Shown here piece after piece: positions 32,724 through 41,568 of a DNA stretch of 64,000 nucleotides. How positions within the stretch are numbered: the stretch's first letter is position 1; each line of letters starts with the position of its first letter. The notes under the pieces were generated by a model. The model was not told the DNA's origin. It did no database searches and worked only from the letters and a program-made list of their open reading frames with translations. The position numbers and the translations under genes are program-made. The DNA is from Pusillimonas caeni (GTDB lineage: Bacteria > Pseudomonadota > Gammaproteobacteria > Burkholderiales > Burkholderiaceae_B): the NCBI RefSeq assembly GCF_003545815.1, contig NZ_PDUW01000004.1, forward strand, positions 124,001 through 188,000, in the 5' to 3' direction.

Positions 32724-33710
32724 TCACTCGGCCGGGCCGCGGTCCTCGGCATGGCCCTCATCGGGAAATACCCGTCCGGGAACCGCCCACATATAAAGCA
32801 CCATTCCAAACAGCTCTACCAGCGACTGCGTCACGATGACGAGGGCCGTGGTTTCCCAGCCGGCCGGCAGGGAAAGCGCCAGAGGAAGGACGACGAAAGA
32901 ATTGCGGGTGCCGAAGCTGAAGGCCAAGGTGCGGCCCTGGCGGGCCGGCAAGGCCAACCACCGCGCCATCAGTTTCGCCAGCAGGACGGCCAGCATCAGG
33001 AACAGCACGAAGGCGGGCACCACGCTTGCCAGCTGCGCCAGCGCGGATGCCACCTCTCCCACGTGGGCGGCGGCAATCAGGAATACAGTCAATCCCAGCA
33101 GCGGCACCGGTCCCCACGCCGCCATGTTCCTTGCCGGCTCCAGACGGGGATGCCTGCCGATCAACGACTCGGTGAGCGCGGCCGCGGCAAGCGGGGCCAG
33201 CACTACCAGCACTGCGGGCAGCAGCTCACCCATGCCCCACCCATCGAGGCCGGTCTCATCGGCCATGAGCCAAAGGTAGGCGGGCAGAAGCAGCAATTGC
33301 AGAATGAGGTTGAGCGGCGTAGAGGCGACGGCCCTGAGGGTGTCTCCCCTGCCCAGTTGGCTGAAGGTGATGAACCAGTCGGTGCATGGCATGAGCAGTA
33401 CCAGCAGCACGCCGAGGCGGGTCGCGGGATCGAAGCCGAACAGCTCGACCAGCCCCCACACCAGCATCGGCAGCACGACGAAGTTGCCCAGCAGCATGGC
33501 CAGGGCGAAGCGCCGGTCGCGCAAGGCCCGGCGCAGGCGCACCAGGGGCATTTGCAGGAAGGTGGCATACAGCAGCAGGACCAGCGTGGGCCAGAGCAGG
33601 CGCTCGAGCAGGGGCCTGACCTCGGGGAAACCCGAGCCCGTCGCCAAGCCAAGCAGAATGGTCCCCAGGTAGACGCCTGCCTGGCAGCGCTCCAGGGTCA
33701 TGCGAGTCAC
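32724..33710 (-). CDS. bile acid:sodium symporter / arsenite permease-like carrier
   Basis: A 328-residue protein with about nine to ten hydrophobic helices. It resembles the BASS/ACR3 superfamily (VLLVLLMPCTDWFITFSQLGRGD, and AFSFGTRNSFVVLPLALSLP near the crossing helices). The start is uncertain: I use GTG with GGAG eight bases upstream, but an ATG three codons later (MTLERCQAG) is also reasonable. The MPCTDW segment with Cys is reminiscent of arsenite carriers of the ACR3 type, yet no ars genes are nearby, so the substrate is open. Confidence 0.8.
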   Translation of the reverse strand: MTRMTLERCQAGVYLGTILLGLATGSGFPEVRPLLERLLWPTLVLLLYATFLQMPLVRLRRALRDRRFALAMLLGNFVVLPMLVWGLVELFGFDPATRLGVLLVLLMPCTDWFITFSQLGRGDTLRAVASTPLNLILQLLLLPAYLWLMADETGLDGWGMGELLPAVLVVLAPLAAAALTESLIGRHPRLEPARNMAAWGPVPLLGLTVFLIAAAHVGEVASALAQLASVVPAFVLFLMLAVLLAKLMARWLALPARQGRTLAFSFGTRNSFVVLPLALSLPAGWETTALVIVTQSLVELFGMVLYMWAVPGRVFPDEGHAEDRGPAE

Positions 33711-33853
33711 AGGCGATGCTCCGCCCGGCTGGCGTGCGCATTGGCTGGCGTGTTCATGAGGCGTTCCTTCAACGGTGCGCTCAAGTTTACCGAACTCGCA
33801 TGGCCATGCCCCGGGACATGACAGCACTGCGACTTGCCTCCGGTCAGCTCATC

Positions 33854-33880
33854 AGGGCCTGTCGACGTTAACAGGCCCTA
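33854..33880 (-). repeat. dispersed stop-codon repeat, copy 3 (end of emrB, palindromic)
   Basis: AGGGCCTGT and ACAGGCCCT form an inverted repeat around 8 bases. The TAG at its right edge (minus strand) is the stop codon of the EmrB-like gene. Confidence 0.75.
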
Positions 33881-35461
33881 ATGCGCTCCCGCGCCGGCGT
33901 CGCCGGCCTTGCCGACCTGCGGTCTGGTCACCCATATCAATGCGATCATCACCAGGAACAGCACGCCCGATGCATAGAAGATGTCGACCGCCGACAGGGT
34001 GAAGGCCTGCTGGTTGATCAGCCGGTCGACCAGCGCCGCGCCGTGCTGGGGGTCCACGCCCTTGCTCTGCAGGCCGGCCATGGCGGCATCGAAGGCGGGC
34101 TCTCCGGGGCGCGCGACTTCCGCCAGCTGCGCATGATGCAGGCTGGCCCTGTTTTCCCACAAGGTGGTGGTGATGGAGGTGCCGAAAGCGCCGAACACCA
34201 ATCGCACGAAATTCGACAGGCCGGCGGCGGCGGGAATGCGATGAGGTTCCAGTCCCGACAGCGAAACCGTGGTCAGGGGAATGAAGAAAGTGGCCATGGC
34301 CGCGCCCTGTATGAAGGTGGGCAGCATGATGGTGCCGATGTCCACGTCGGTGCTGAAGTCGGCGCGCATGAAGCTGATCAGCGAGAAGGTCAGAAAGGCG
34401 AAAGTGGCGATGATGCGCGGGTCGTGCCTGGACAGCATCTTGCCCACGATGGGAGAGATGATGATGGCCAATATGCCCACCGGCGCCGACGCGATGCCGG
34501 CGTCGGTGGCGGTGTAGCCCAGCGTATTCTGCATCCACAGGGGCAGCAGCACCACCGTGCCGAAGAACACGCCGTAGCCGACCGAAATGGTGACCACGCC
34601 CGCGGTGAAATTGCGGGACTTGAATAGGGTTAGGTCCACCACTGGATGCTCGGCGGTCAGCTCCCAGATGATGAAGAAGGTGCAGGCCACCACGGCCGTC
34701 ACCGCCAGCACGACGATTTCAGTGCTGGCGAACCAGTCCAGCTCCTTGCCCTTGTCCAGCATCAGCTGCAAAGCGCCCACCCACAGCAACAGCAGCATCA
34801 GGCCGACCGTGTCGATGGGCAGCTTGGTCCGCACGGAATCCCTTTCCTTGTAGATCTGCCAGGCGGCCCAGCCGGCCACCAGGCCCACCGGCACATTGAT
34901 GTAGAAGATCCACGGCCATGAGTAGTTGTCCGAGATCCAGCCTCCGAGCAAAGGCCCCACCACCGGCCCGACCAGGATGGTCATGGACCACAGGGCCAGC
35001 GCCATGCCCGCCTTGTCCCTGGGGTAGGAACCCAGCATCAGCGATTGCGACAGCGGTATCAGCGGACCGGCGACGGCCCCCTGCAGAATGCGCGCGACCA
35101 CCAGGGACTCGAGCGACCACGAGAAGCCGCACAGCCAGGACGACAGGACGAACAACAGCACCGAAAGCACGAACAGCCTCACCTGGCCGAAGCGCTGCGT
35201 CAGCCATCCGGTCAGCGGCACGGTGATGGCGTTGGCCACCGCGAACGAGGTGATGACCCATGTGCCCTGCGTCGCGCTGACGCCCAGATCGCCCGCGATC
35301 GTGGGAATGGACACATTGGCGATGGACGAGTCCAGCACGTTCATGAACACCGCGGCCGACAGGGCGATCGTGCCCATGGCGCGCGCCCTGCCCTGCAGCG
35401 GCGGGTGGGCGGCCTGAACGGGCCGCGCCGATTCCGAAGTGGCTTCTTCGTGGTCCGGCAT
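33878..35461 (-). CDS. DHA2-family multidrug efflux MFS protein (EmrB-like)
   Basis: A 527-residue inner-membrane protein with 14 predicted helices. The family motifs include LDSSIANVSIPTIAGDLGVS (motif D1), WLTQRFGQVRL (motif A) and GGWISDNYSWPWIFYINVPVG (motif C region), typical of the EmrB/QacA group. It uses the proton gradient to export drugs through the EmrA adaptor and outer-membrane channel encoded next to it. Two bases separate it from the emrA-like gene. Its stop codon lies in a dispersed repeat. Confidence 0.93.
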   Translation of the reverse strand: MPDHEEATSESARPVQAAHPPLQGRARAMGTIALSAAVFMNVLDSSIANVSIPTIAGDLGVSATQGTWVITSFAVANAITVPLTGWLTQRFGQVRLFVLSVLLFVLSSWLCGFSWSLESLVVARILQGAVAGPLIPLSQSLMLGSYPRDKAGMALALWSMTILVGPVVGPLLGGWISDNYSWPWIFYINVPVGLVAGWAAWQIYKERDSVRTKLPIDTVGLMLLLLWVGALQLMLDKGKELDWFASTEIVVLAVTAVVACTFFIIWELTAEHPVVDLTLFKSRNFTAGVVTISVGYGVFFGTVVLLPLWMQNTLGYTATDAGIASAPVGILAIIISPIVGKMLSRHDPRIIATFAFLTFSLISFMRADFSTDVDIGTIMLPTFIQGAAMATFFIPLTTVSLSGLEPHRIPAAAGLSNFVRLVFGAFGTSITTTLWENRASLHHAQLAEVARPGEPAFDAAMAGLQSKGVDPQHGAALVDRLINQQAFTLSAVDIFYASGVLFLVMIALIWVTRPQVGKAGDAGAGAH

Positions 35462-35463
35462 GA

Positions 35464-36660
35464 TCAGGAACCGCTGTTGTCTTGGATGATCTTGGCGATC
35501 AGGGCCTCGGCCTGGCCGATCGGCTCATCGAAGACGGACGTGCGCAGGCTGCCCGCGTCGGCGATGGCCTGCGCTTTCCGGACATCTTCTTCGGCCGGCT
35601 CGCGCAGGTCGACTTCGACCTGCATGGAAAGCCCCACTCGCAAGGGATGCTGCGCCACCTCGTCGGGATCCAGCACGATGCGAACGGGCAGACGCTGCAC
35701 CACCTTGATCCAGTTGCCGCTGGCGTTCTGCGCGGGAAGCAGCGAAAAGACGGCGCCGGTGCCGGCGGCCAGCCCCTGCACATAGCCATGGTAGACCACG
35801 TCGCCGCCATAGAGGTCGGCGGTGAGCGTCACCCTCTGGCCGGGCTTCATGCGCCGCAGCTGGACTTCCTTGAAATTGGCCTCGACCCACAGCTGATCGA
35901 GCGGCACGATGGTCATCAGCGCCGCGCCGGGCACGACATGCTGGCCCACCTGCACCGAGCGCTCGGCGATCATGCCGTCCACCGGCGCGCGGATATGCGT
36001 GCGCGAGCTGGCCAGCAGCGCCTCGCGAAGCTGGTCTGCCGCGAATTCGACATCCGGATGATGCTCGGCCGATGTCCCGGCGGTTCGGGCCAGATTGGTC
36101 TCGAGCTGGGCGCGCGACACGGCCAGTGCGGCGCGCGCCTGCGACACGCCCGACTGCGCCGCCTTGACGGCCGTCTGCGCATGCAGGATCTCCTCGCCGC
36201 TGACGCCGCCCGACCGGGCCAGCGCCTGGCGCCGCTTCAGATCGCTTTGCGCCTTGGACAGATCGGCCTGCGCCCGTTCGACGTCCGCCTTGCGCGCCTC
36301 GATGTCGGCGCCCAGCGCATCGTTCTGGGCAAACAGGCCGCGGGTCTGGCGCAGCGCCTGAGCAAGGGCCGCCTCGGCCTTGCGCGACGCCAGGTCGGTG
36401 TCGCCGCTGTCCAGCGTGATCAGCTCCTCGCCGCGCTCGATGCGCTCGGTTTCGTCTGCGCCGATGGCCACCACCGTGCCCGGTATCTGCGCGGTCACCT
36501 GAACCAGATTGCCCTGCACGTAGGCGTTGTCGGTGTCTTCGAAGTGCGAGGCGTACAACCACCACCATACGGCGTAGAGGATGCCCAGTGCCACGAAGAC
36601 CAGGGTGGCGATGATCAATAGCGATTGGCGTCGAGACGCCGGTTTTCCCTTGACTCTCAT
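35464..36660 (-). CDS. HlyD/EmrA-type membrane fusion protein
   Basis: A 398-residue periplasmic adaptor with one N-terminal membrane helix (LLIIATLVFVALGILYAVWW). A biotinyl-lipoyl half follows (DTDNAYVQGNLVQVTAQIPG), then a long coiled-coil hairpin (about residues 95-200, rich in AQALRQ and RAQADLSKAQSDLKRRQ), the second lipoyl half (TRTHIRAPVDGMIAERSVQVG) and the beta-barrel domain (DQLWVEANFKEVQLRRMKPG). It links the EmrB-like pump to the outer-membrane channel. The start is ATG after the upstream stop of the channel gene, spaced 16 bases. Confidence 0.93.
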   Translation of the reverse strand: MRVKGKPASRRQSLLIIATLVFVALGILYAVWWWLYASHFEDTDNAYVQGNLVQVTAQIPGTVVAIGADETERIERGEELITLDSGDTDLASRKAEAALAQALRQTRGLFAQNDALGADIEARKADVERAQADLSKAQSDLKRRQALARSGGVSGEEILHAQTAVKAAQSGVSQARAALAVSRAQLETNLARTAGTSAEHHPDVEFAADQLREALLASSRTHIRAPVDGMIAERSVQVGQHVVPGAALMTIVPLDQLWVEANFKEVQLRRMKPGQRVTLTADLYGGDVVYHGYVQGLAAGTGAVFSLLPAQNASGNWIKVVQRLPVRIVLDPDEVAQHPLRVGLSMQVEVDLREPAEEDVRKAQAIADAGSLRTSVFDEPIGQAEALIAKIIQDNSGS

Positions 36661-36676
36661 GAATGTTTCTCGTGAC

Positions 36677-38074
36677 TCAATGTTTGGCGGGGTGAAGATA
36701 GCCGCCGCCCAGAGCGGTGGCCAGTTGCGCGTCCAGCTCATAGGCCCGCGCCCGCATGTCGGCGGCCAGAATGGACTGCTTCTGCACTTCGTTCTGCGCC
36801 AGCAGCACCTGAATGAAATTGCCCAGACCCGACCGATAGCGATCGACGGCAAGCTGGTAGGCCGCGCTGATGGCCTGCAGGCTTTCAGCCTGGTCCTTGG
36901 CCTGCTCTTCCAGCGCCTGAATGGAAGCCACCGCATCGGCGGTTTCCCGCAGCGCCGAGAGCAGGGTCTGGTTGTAGTCGGCAATGGCTGCGTCGCGATC
37001 GGCGCGCCGCTGGCCGAGCTGCGCATTCAGCGCGCCGCCATGGAAGATGGGCAAAGACACCGCTGGGCCCACGCCGTAGGTCTTGCTGCCGCCTTGCAGC
37101 AGGCTGTCCAGCCCCAGCGACATGAAGCCCGCGAAAGCCGCGAGATTCACATTCGGGTAGAACTCGGCCTTGGCGGCCGATATCTGGCTGGCGGCGGCCA
37201 GCGCGCGCTCACGGGCTGCGATCAGGTCGGGCCGGCGCGAAAGCAATTCCAGCGGCAGCACCGCGGGCACGCGCGCAGGCATGCCGTCCAACACGACCTG
37301 CTCGATATGGCCGCCGCGCTCCGGGCCTTCGCCCAACAGGGCGGCAAGCTGGTTGCGCAGCAATTGGGCATTGTTGCCGGCCTGGCTCCACTGCACGCGC
37401 GCCGACGCCACGGCGGATTCGGCCTGCCTTACCTCGATCCGGGTATCCAGGCCGGCGCCGACACGCTCGCGCGTGATGTCCAGCACCTTTTGCTGCTGCT
37501 TGGCGATGTCTTCCAGCACGGCTTGCTGCGCCAGCGCGTTCTGCAGCTTGTAGTAGCTTTGCACCACCGCGCTCACCAGCGTGTTGCGCGCCATTTCCAG
37601 ATCGGCACGCGCCGCCTCGCGGCTCGACACCGCCGCCGCGAACCGAGCCCGGTTGCGCCCCCACAGATCCAGATCCAGCCCGACGTCCAGCCGCAGGTTG
37701 GCGTCGGTCAGCATCGAGCCGCCATAAGGCGGCGGATAAATATAGTTCTCGGAAAAGCGCTGCCGTGTGACGTTCAGCCCGGCATCCGCCTGGGGCAGCC
37801 GCAGCGCCCGCGCCCCGCGCACCGCCGCGTTCGCGGCGTCCAGCCTGGCCCGGGCCGCGTCCATCGACGGGCTGCCGGCCAGCGCCGCATCGACGAGGCC
37901 GTCCAGCTGCCCGTCGCCGTAGCGGGTCCACCAGCGGTCGGTGGGCCAATCGATTTCGTGCTGTTGCAGGCCCAGCCGGGCCGCATCGATCTGGACGGTT
38001 CCGGGCTTCCCGGGGTCCATGGCCGCGCAGCCTGCCAATACGGCGGCCAGCAGCAGTGATATGAGGGCTTTCAT
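36677..38074 (-). CDS. outer-membrane efflux lipoprotein (OprM/NodT type)
   Basis: A 465-residue TolC-family channel lipoprotein with lipobox VLAGCAA. It shows DWPTDRWWTRYGDGQLDGLVDAAL, typical of NodT proteins, and two internal OEP repeats with SSREAARADLEMARNTLVSAVVQ and RYRSGLGNFIQVLLAQ. It is the first gene of the operon after marR and has the nested palindrome in its promoter. The ATG used (MKALISL) gives a proper lipoprotein signal; a frame extension of six codons is unnecessary. Confidence 0.93.
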   Translation of the reverse strand: MKALISLLLAAVLAGCAAMDPGKPGTVQIDAARLGLQQHEIDWPTDRWWTRYGDGQLDGLVDAALAGSPSMDAARARLDAANAAVRGARALRLPQADAGLNVTRQRFSENYIYPPPYGGSMLTDANLRLDVGLDLDLWGRNRARFAAAVSSREAARADLEMARNTLVSAVVQSYYKLQNALAQQAVLEDIAKQQQKVLDITRERVGAGLDTRIEVRQAESAVASARVQWSQAGNNAQLLRNQLAALLGEGPERGGHIEQVVLDGMPARVPAVLPLELLSRRPDLIAARERALAAASQISAAKAEFYPNVNLAAFAGFMSLGLDSLLQGGSKTYGVGPAVSLPIFHGGALNAQLGQRRADRDAAIADYNQTLLSALRETADAVASIQALEEQAKDQAESLQAISAAYQLAVDRYRSGLGNFIQVLLAQNEVQKQSILAADMRARAYELDAQLATALGGGYLHPAKH

Positions 38075-38129
38075 GATTTCGTAGCGTGGCAAACGTTCAA
38101 CGTGCAGGCTGACAGCAAGCTGAATATAT

Positions 38130-38158
38130 CTGCCTAGTTAGTAACTGCCTAGGCAGCT
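38130..38158. promoter_or_regulatory. nested palindromes, candidate MarR operator
   Basis: Two overlapping perfect palindromes occur: AGTTAGTAACT (38136-38146) and CTGCCTAGGCAG (38145-38156), with CTGCCTAG also repeated directly 15 bp apart. They lie in the AT-rich gap between marR and the channel gene, where an autoregulatory MarR protein would be expected to bind. Confidence 0.6.
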
Positions 38159-38282
38159 ATTATATAGAAATATTCCGGCCAACGGCAAGAGCTTCGCCCG
38201 GCTCGCGGCGGCCGCCTCGGTATCCGGCTCTGTCGCGGGTGCAAAAGAAAGTGTTTTTCGGAAAAGACCCCGGCGTTTGCCC

Positions 38283-38331
38283 AGGGCCTGTCAACCTTAA
38301 AAGGGCTGCCCTTTTAGGGTTGACAGGCCCT
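38283..38331 (-). repeat. dispersed stop-codon repeat, copy 4 (end of marR, full palindrome)
   Basis: Two 24-base arms beginning AGGGCCTGTCAACC and ending AAAAGGGC are inverted around a single T, with one mismatched position. The arm proximal to marR contains its TAG stop. The structure would fold into a very stable hairpin in the transcript. Confidence 0.9.
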
Positions 38332-38866
38332 AGGGCGCCTTGTCTCCATTGCCCAACATGCGCAGTACCATGCTGATGAAGAGTTCGACCTCGTCCTTGC
38401 GGAACCCCTGCAAATGGGTATTGAGGGTGGCCGCCACTGCGGGAAGGATCTGCTCGGCCACCTCATTGCCGGCTTCGGTCAATTCAATGCGCACGCTGCG
38501 CCGGTCGTCCGCACTGCGCTGCCTGGTGATGAATTTCTTGGCTTCGAGCCGGTCGAGCGCGCGCGTCATGGCGCCGGTGTCGATGTCGGCGCGGCGCGAA
38601 AGCTCGGCCGGGGTGTTCACCTGGTGATAGCGGATAAGAGCCAGAGGACGCCATTGCGTGGCCGTGAGCCCCATTGGCGCCATGCGCTGGTCCATCATGC
38701 GCGTCAGCGAGGCTTGAAGCTGCTTGACCAGGTTCCCGATGCTGACCTCCGGATCGAGCGATTCGGCGGTACCGCGATAATAGCCGGCAGCCTCAGGCCG
38801 CTTGGCGGCCTGCTTTCCGGCGGCAGCCGAGCGCTGCCGCGGTATGGATGGGGCTGATTTGCTCAT
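38330..38866 (-). CDS. MarR family transcriptional regulator
   Basis: A 178-residue winged-helix repressor with a disordered basic N-terminus (SAAAGKQAAKRPEAAG). The MarR core is recognisable by MTATQWRPLALIRYH-like LTATQWRPLALIRYHQV, TPAELSRRADIDTGAMTRAL (recognition helix) and the wing KKFITRQRSADDRRSVRIELT with the conserved DxRxxR pattern. It precedes the efflux genes on the same strand and very probably represses them, with a phenolic or lipophilic drug as likely inducer. Confidence 0.92.
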   Translation of the reverse strand: MSKSAPSIPRQRSAAAGKQAAKRPEAAGYYRGTAESLDPEVSIGNLVKQLQASLTRMMDQRMAPMGLTATQWRPLALIRYHQVNTPAELSRRADIDTGAMTRALDRLEAKKFITRQRSADDRRSVRIELTEAGNEVAEQILPAVAATLNTHLQGFRKDEVELFISMVLRMLGNGDKAP

Positions 38867-39037
38867 GCGGGCATTCTAACGCCAAAGCCGCCGGCGGGCG
38901 AAGGACAACGAGCACGAGCAAGCCGGCCTGCCCGGACGCGAAGTCCCCGGGCCGTTTCTTGCTGTTGAGTTTTTCCACGATCCCGCTAGCATAGAGTCGA
39001 CGACCCTCGCGGGGCGGCAACACAACAGGAGGAAACC

Positions 39038-39283
39038 ATGTCTCAAACCATCTGCATCGGCGGCCACCTGCATGGCAAGCGGGTCCATATCATGTCGCAT
39101 CCTTCCGAAACCAGCGACATGCTCGACGAGCCGCGTTATTCGCTGCGCATCCTGTCCAAAGGTGAAACAGACCAGCCGTCGGAGCAGCGGCGCTTCTATG
39201 TCTTCGATGAAATCTCCGACGGCGAGGCCACCATACTGGCCGCTCACCATTGGAACGACGGGGCCGGCGCCGAAGAAAACTGA
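39038..39283 (+). CDS. small hypothetical protein
   Basis: An 81-residue soluble protein with an excellent AGGAGGAAACC site before ATG. The sequence has CIGGHLHGKRVHI and RRFYVFDEISDGEA, but no recognised family. The strong ribosome binding site and a terminator 26 bases after the stop mark it as a real gene that stands alone. Confidence 0.65.
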   Translation: MSQTICIGGHLHGKRVHIMSHPSETSDMLDEPRYSLRILSKGETDQPSEQRRFYVFDEISDGEATILAAHHWNDGAGAEEN

Positions 39284-39309
39284 CAAGCAGGCGGCCCGCG
39301 TTCGATTCG

Positions 39310-39337
39310 AAAGGGCCGGGCTCTACGCCCGGCCTTT
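39310..39337. terminator. bidirectional hairpin between convergent genes
   Basis: GGCCGGGC pairs with GCCCGGCC around TCTAC, extended by AAA/TTT with one bulge. It lies between the convergent small gene and the TonB receptor gene and can serve both. Confidence 0.65.
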
Positions 39338-39350
39338 CCCGCAGGCGGTC

Positions 39351-41357
39351 TTAGAAACCCACCGTCAGTTGTGCCCAGTAGCGCCTGCCGTCGTACACGG
39401 CGTCGAACGTTTCGTCCGTGACGCGCTTGTCGAACACGTTATAGATGCCGAAGCCCAGGCTGGCATTCTTGTTCAGCCGGTAATTCAAGCCCACATCGAC
39501 GAATGTGAACGAAGGCGTGCCCTCGGCCATCGAAGTGCGGCTCAGGTATTCGGAGGTCTTGCCGCGGAAATTCACGCGCGACCAGAATCCGAGCCGGGCA
39601 TTGGCGTCCCAATCCAGCGTGGCGTTGAACATGTGCTTGGGCATCTTGTTCAAGGGAAGGCCCTCGAAGTCGCCGCTCTTCTGCTTGGACTGCGTGTAGG
39701 TGTAGTTGGCCGACAGGCGCAGGTCGTCGCGGGCTTCCCAGGTGGTGGTGGCCTCGATGCCCCGGATATTGGCGCGGTCGACGTTGACCCGGTCGCTGAT
39801 GAATTTGTATCCCTGATCGCCCGGATTCACGTGGCAGGTGGGCAGGCCGTCGGGGTCGGTGCAACGGCGCACTTCAGATATCTTGTCCTTGAAGTCGGTG
39901 TTGAAGAACGTCAGGCTGCTGACCCAGCCCTGGCGGTCGTCCCAGATGACGCCGAGCTCCTGGCTGACGCTTTTCTCGGGCTTGAGGTTGGGGTTGCCCA
40001 CGATGATGGCCGGCACACCGCCGCCGCCCGTGATCTGGCCCCAATCGGCCACCGCCTGACGCAGCGATGGCGCGCGAAAGCCCGTCGACACACCGCCCTT
40101 GAAACTGAGATTGTCGGTGGCGTGCCAGACACCATACATGCGGGGCGTCCAGTGCGTGCCGTAGTTTTCGTCGCGCGTCATGCGAACGCCGGTCGTCAGC
40201 GCAAAGTCCTCGGTGATCGACCACTCGTCTTCGGCGAACAAGGCCCACTGGTACCGGTCGAGCTTGGTAAGCGCGGCATCGTACTGGTTGCCCGCATCGC
40301 TCAGGCTTTCTTTCTGGTAATGGAAGCCGCCGCTTACCAGGTGGTTGCCCAGCGGCAGGTTCCACTGCGTATTGAATTCCGTGTTCTTCAAGTACATGTC
40401 CCGCGACGGATTGTCTATCTCCTCGCGCTGCACATAGGTATTGGACGTCGCAAGGCCCCAGCGCCCGATGTGGGTCAGCGAATACACGTTCTTGTCGTAC
40501 TTCGTGCTGGAGGCCGTATTGGGACGGCCGCGGCTGTCGAGTTCGGCCATCGACTTGCCGGGCGTGGAAGCGCGCTCCTGCAGGGTGCGCGAAAACTCGG
40601 CGATCAGATCGTGGTCTTTGTTGGGCGTCAGGGCAAGCTTGACCGTGCCCGACGTCATGTCCTGCTTGTTGAAGCCGTTTTCGATCCGGTCTTCCTGGCG
40701 GCGCGCCTTCTGGCCATATACCTGCAGGCCCAGCTTGTCCTGCATGAGCGGCCCGGCCAAATAGAAATTGCTCTGGAAAATATCGCCCGAATCGGAATCT
40801 TCCTGAACCGTCACTTCATTGCGCAGGCTTCCCGTCCAGGCGTTCGGCACTTTGCGGGTAATGATGTTGATCACACCGCCCATGGCATCCGAACCGTATA
40901 GCGATGACATGGGGCCGCGCACCACCTCGATGCGTTCGATGGCCTGCATCGGCGGCAGCCAGCCCTGCTCGATGCCGGGGCCGTCGCTGTTGGGACGCGT
41001 CTCGCGCGAGTTCTGGCGCCTTCCATCGATCAAGATCATCGTGTAGGTGGGCGCCATGCCCCGCACACTGATGTCGCTGGAGCTTCCGCCGCCCGTGATG
41101 ACCACGCCCGGGACGTCCTTCAAAGCGTCCGTGACGTCCTTGAACGCTCTTTTTTCGAGTTCCTCGCGGGGAATGACGGTAATGGATGCCGGCGCGTCTT
41201 CGACCATCTGCTCGAAGCCGGTGGCCGTCACGACCACATTATCCAACTGGGCGACCGGCGCTGTGGCCTGGGCATGAACGGAAGAGGACAGAAAAGTAGC
41301 GGAAAGTGCGCAGACGGCGACAGCCACGGGCTTCAGCCGGAAGACAACGGGGGACAT
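39351..41357 (-). CDS. TonB-dependent outer-membrane receptor (siderophore type)
   Basis: A 668-residue receptor with signal peptide (about 1-29, ending SSVHA). The plug domain is at about 45-160 (IPREELEKRAFKDVTDALKD, VRGMAPTYTMILIDG, IERIEVVRGPMSSLYGSDAM) and a beta-barrel ends in the sorting Phe of LTVGF. The plug sequence is closest to the FepA/CirA/IroN branch, which takes up catecholate siderophores or their breakdown products. A Fur-like site lies about 35 bases upstream of the start. Substrate is inferred, not shown. Confidence 0.93.
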   Translation of the reverse strand: MSPVVFRLKPVAVAVCALSATFLSSSVHAQATAPVAQLDNVVVTATGFEQMVEDAPASITVIPREELEKRAFKDVTDALKDVPGVVITGGGSSSDISVRGMAPTYTMILIDGRRQNSRETRPNSDGPGIEQGWLPPMQAIERIEVVRGPMSSLYGSDAMGGVINIITRKVPNAWTGSLRNEVTVQEDSDSGDIFQSNFYLAGPLMQDKLGLQVYGQKARRQEDRIENGFNKQDMTSGTVKLALTPNKDHDLIAEFSRTLQERASTPGKSMAELDSRGRPNTASSTKYDKNVYSLTHIGRWGLATSNTYVQREEIDNPSRDMYLKNTEFNTQWNLPLGNHLVSGGFHYQKESLSDAGNQYDAALTKLDRYQWALFAEDEWSITEDFALTTGVRMTRDENYGTHWTPRMYGVWHATDNLSFKGGVSTGFRAPSLRQAVADWGQITGGGGVPAIIVGNPNLKPEKSVSQELGVIWDDRQGWVSSLTFFNTDFKDKISEVRRCTDPDGLPTCHVNPGDQGYKFISDRVNVDRANIRGIEATTTWEARDDLRLSANYTYTQSKQKSGDFEGLPLNKMPKHMFNATLDWDANARLGFWSRVNFRGKTSEYLSRTSMAEGTPSFTFVDVGLNYRLNKNASLGFGIYNVFDKRVTDETFDAVYDGRRYWAQLTVGF

Positions 41358-41388
41358 GCGTTTCCTTTTTCAACAAACAGTAAGGCAA

Positions 41389-41410
41389 AAATGAGAATGA
41401 TTATTGTTTG
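41389..41410 (-). promoter_or_regulatory. Fur box upstream of the TonB receptor
   Basis: AATGAGAATGATTATTGTTT resembles the 19-bp Fur consensus GATAATGATAATCATTATC and sits just upstream of the receptor start, where Fur-Fe would block transcription in iron-replete cells. Confidence 0.7.
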
Positions 41411-41507
41411 TTTACGCGTCCACTGTCAACGAAGCATGGCGGAATGAGACTGGCGGGGAATGCTTTTTGCAGACGAATTACAACATCGTCTTCATAAACG
41501 AATGGCA

Positions 41508-41535
41508 ACGCCCGCGTACAAGCGTACGCGGGCGT
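41508..41535 (-). terminator. hairpin after the GT39 gene
   Basis: ACGCCCGCGTAC and its exact complement surround a 4-base loop. There is no good T run, so it may be a stabilising hairpin or weak terminator for the glycosyltransferase gene ending 34 bases away. Confidence 0.5.
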
Positions 41536-41568
41536 GTTAGCGGCGTGGTATGTTTTGTGCCGCCCGTG

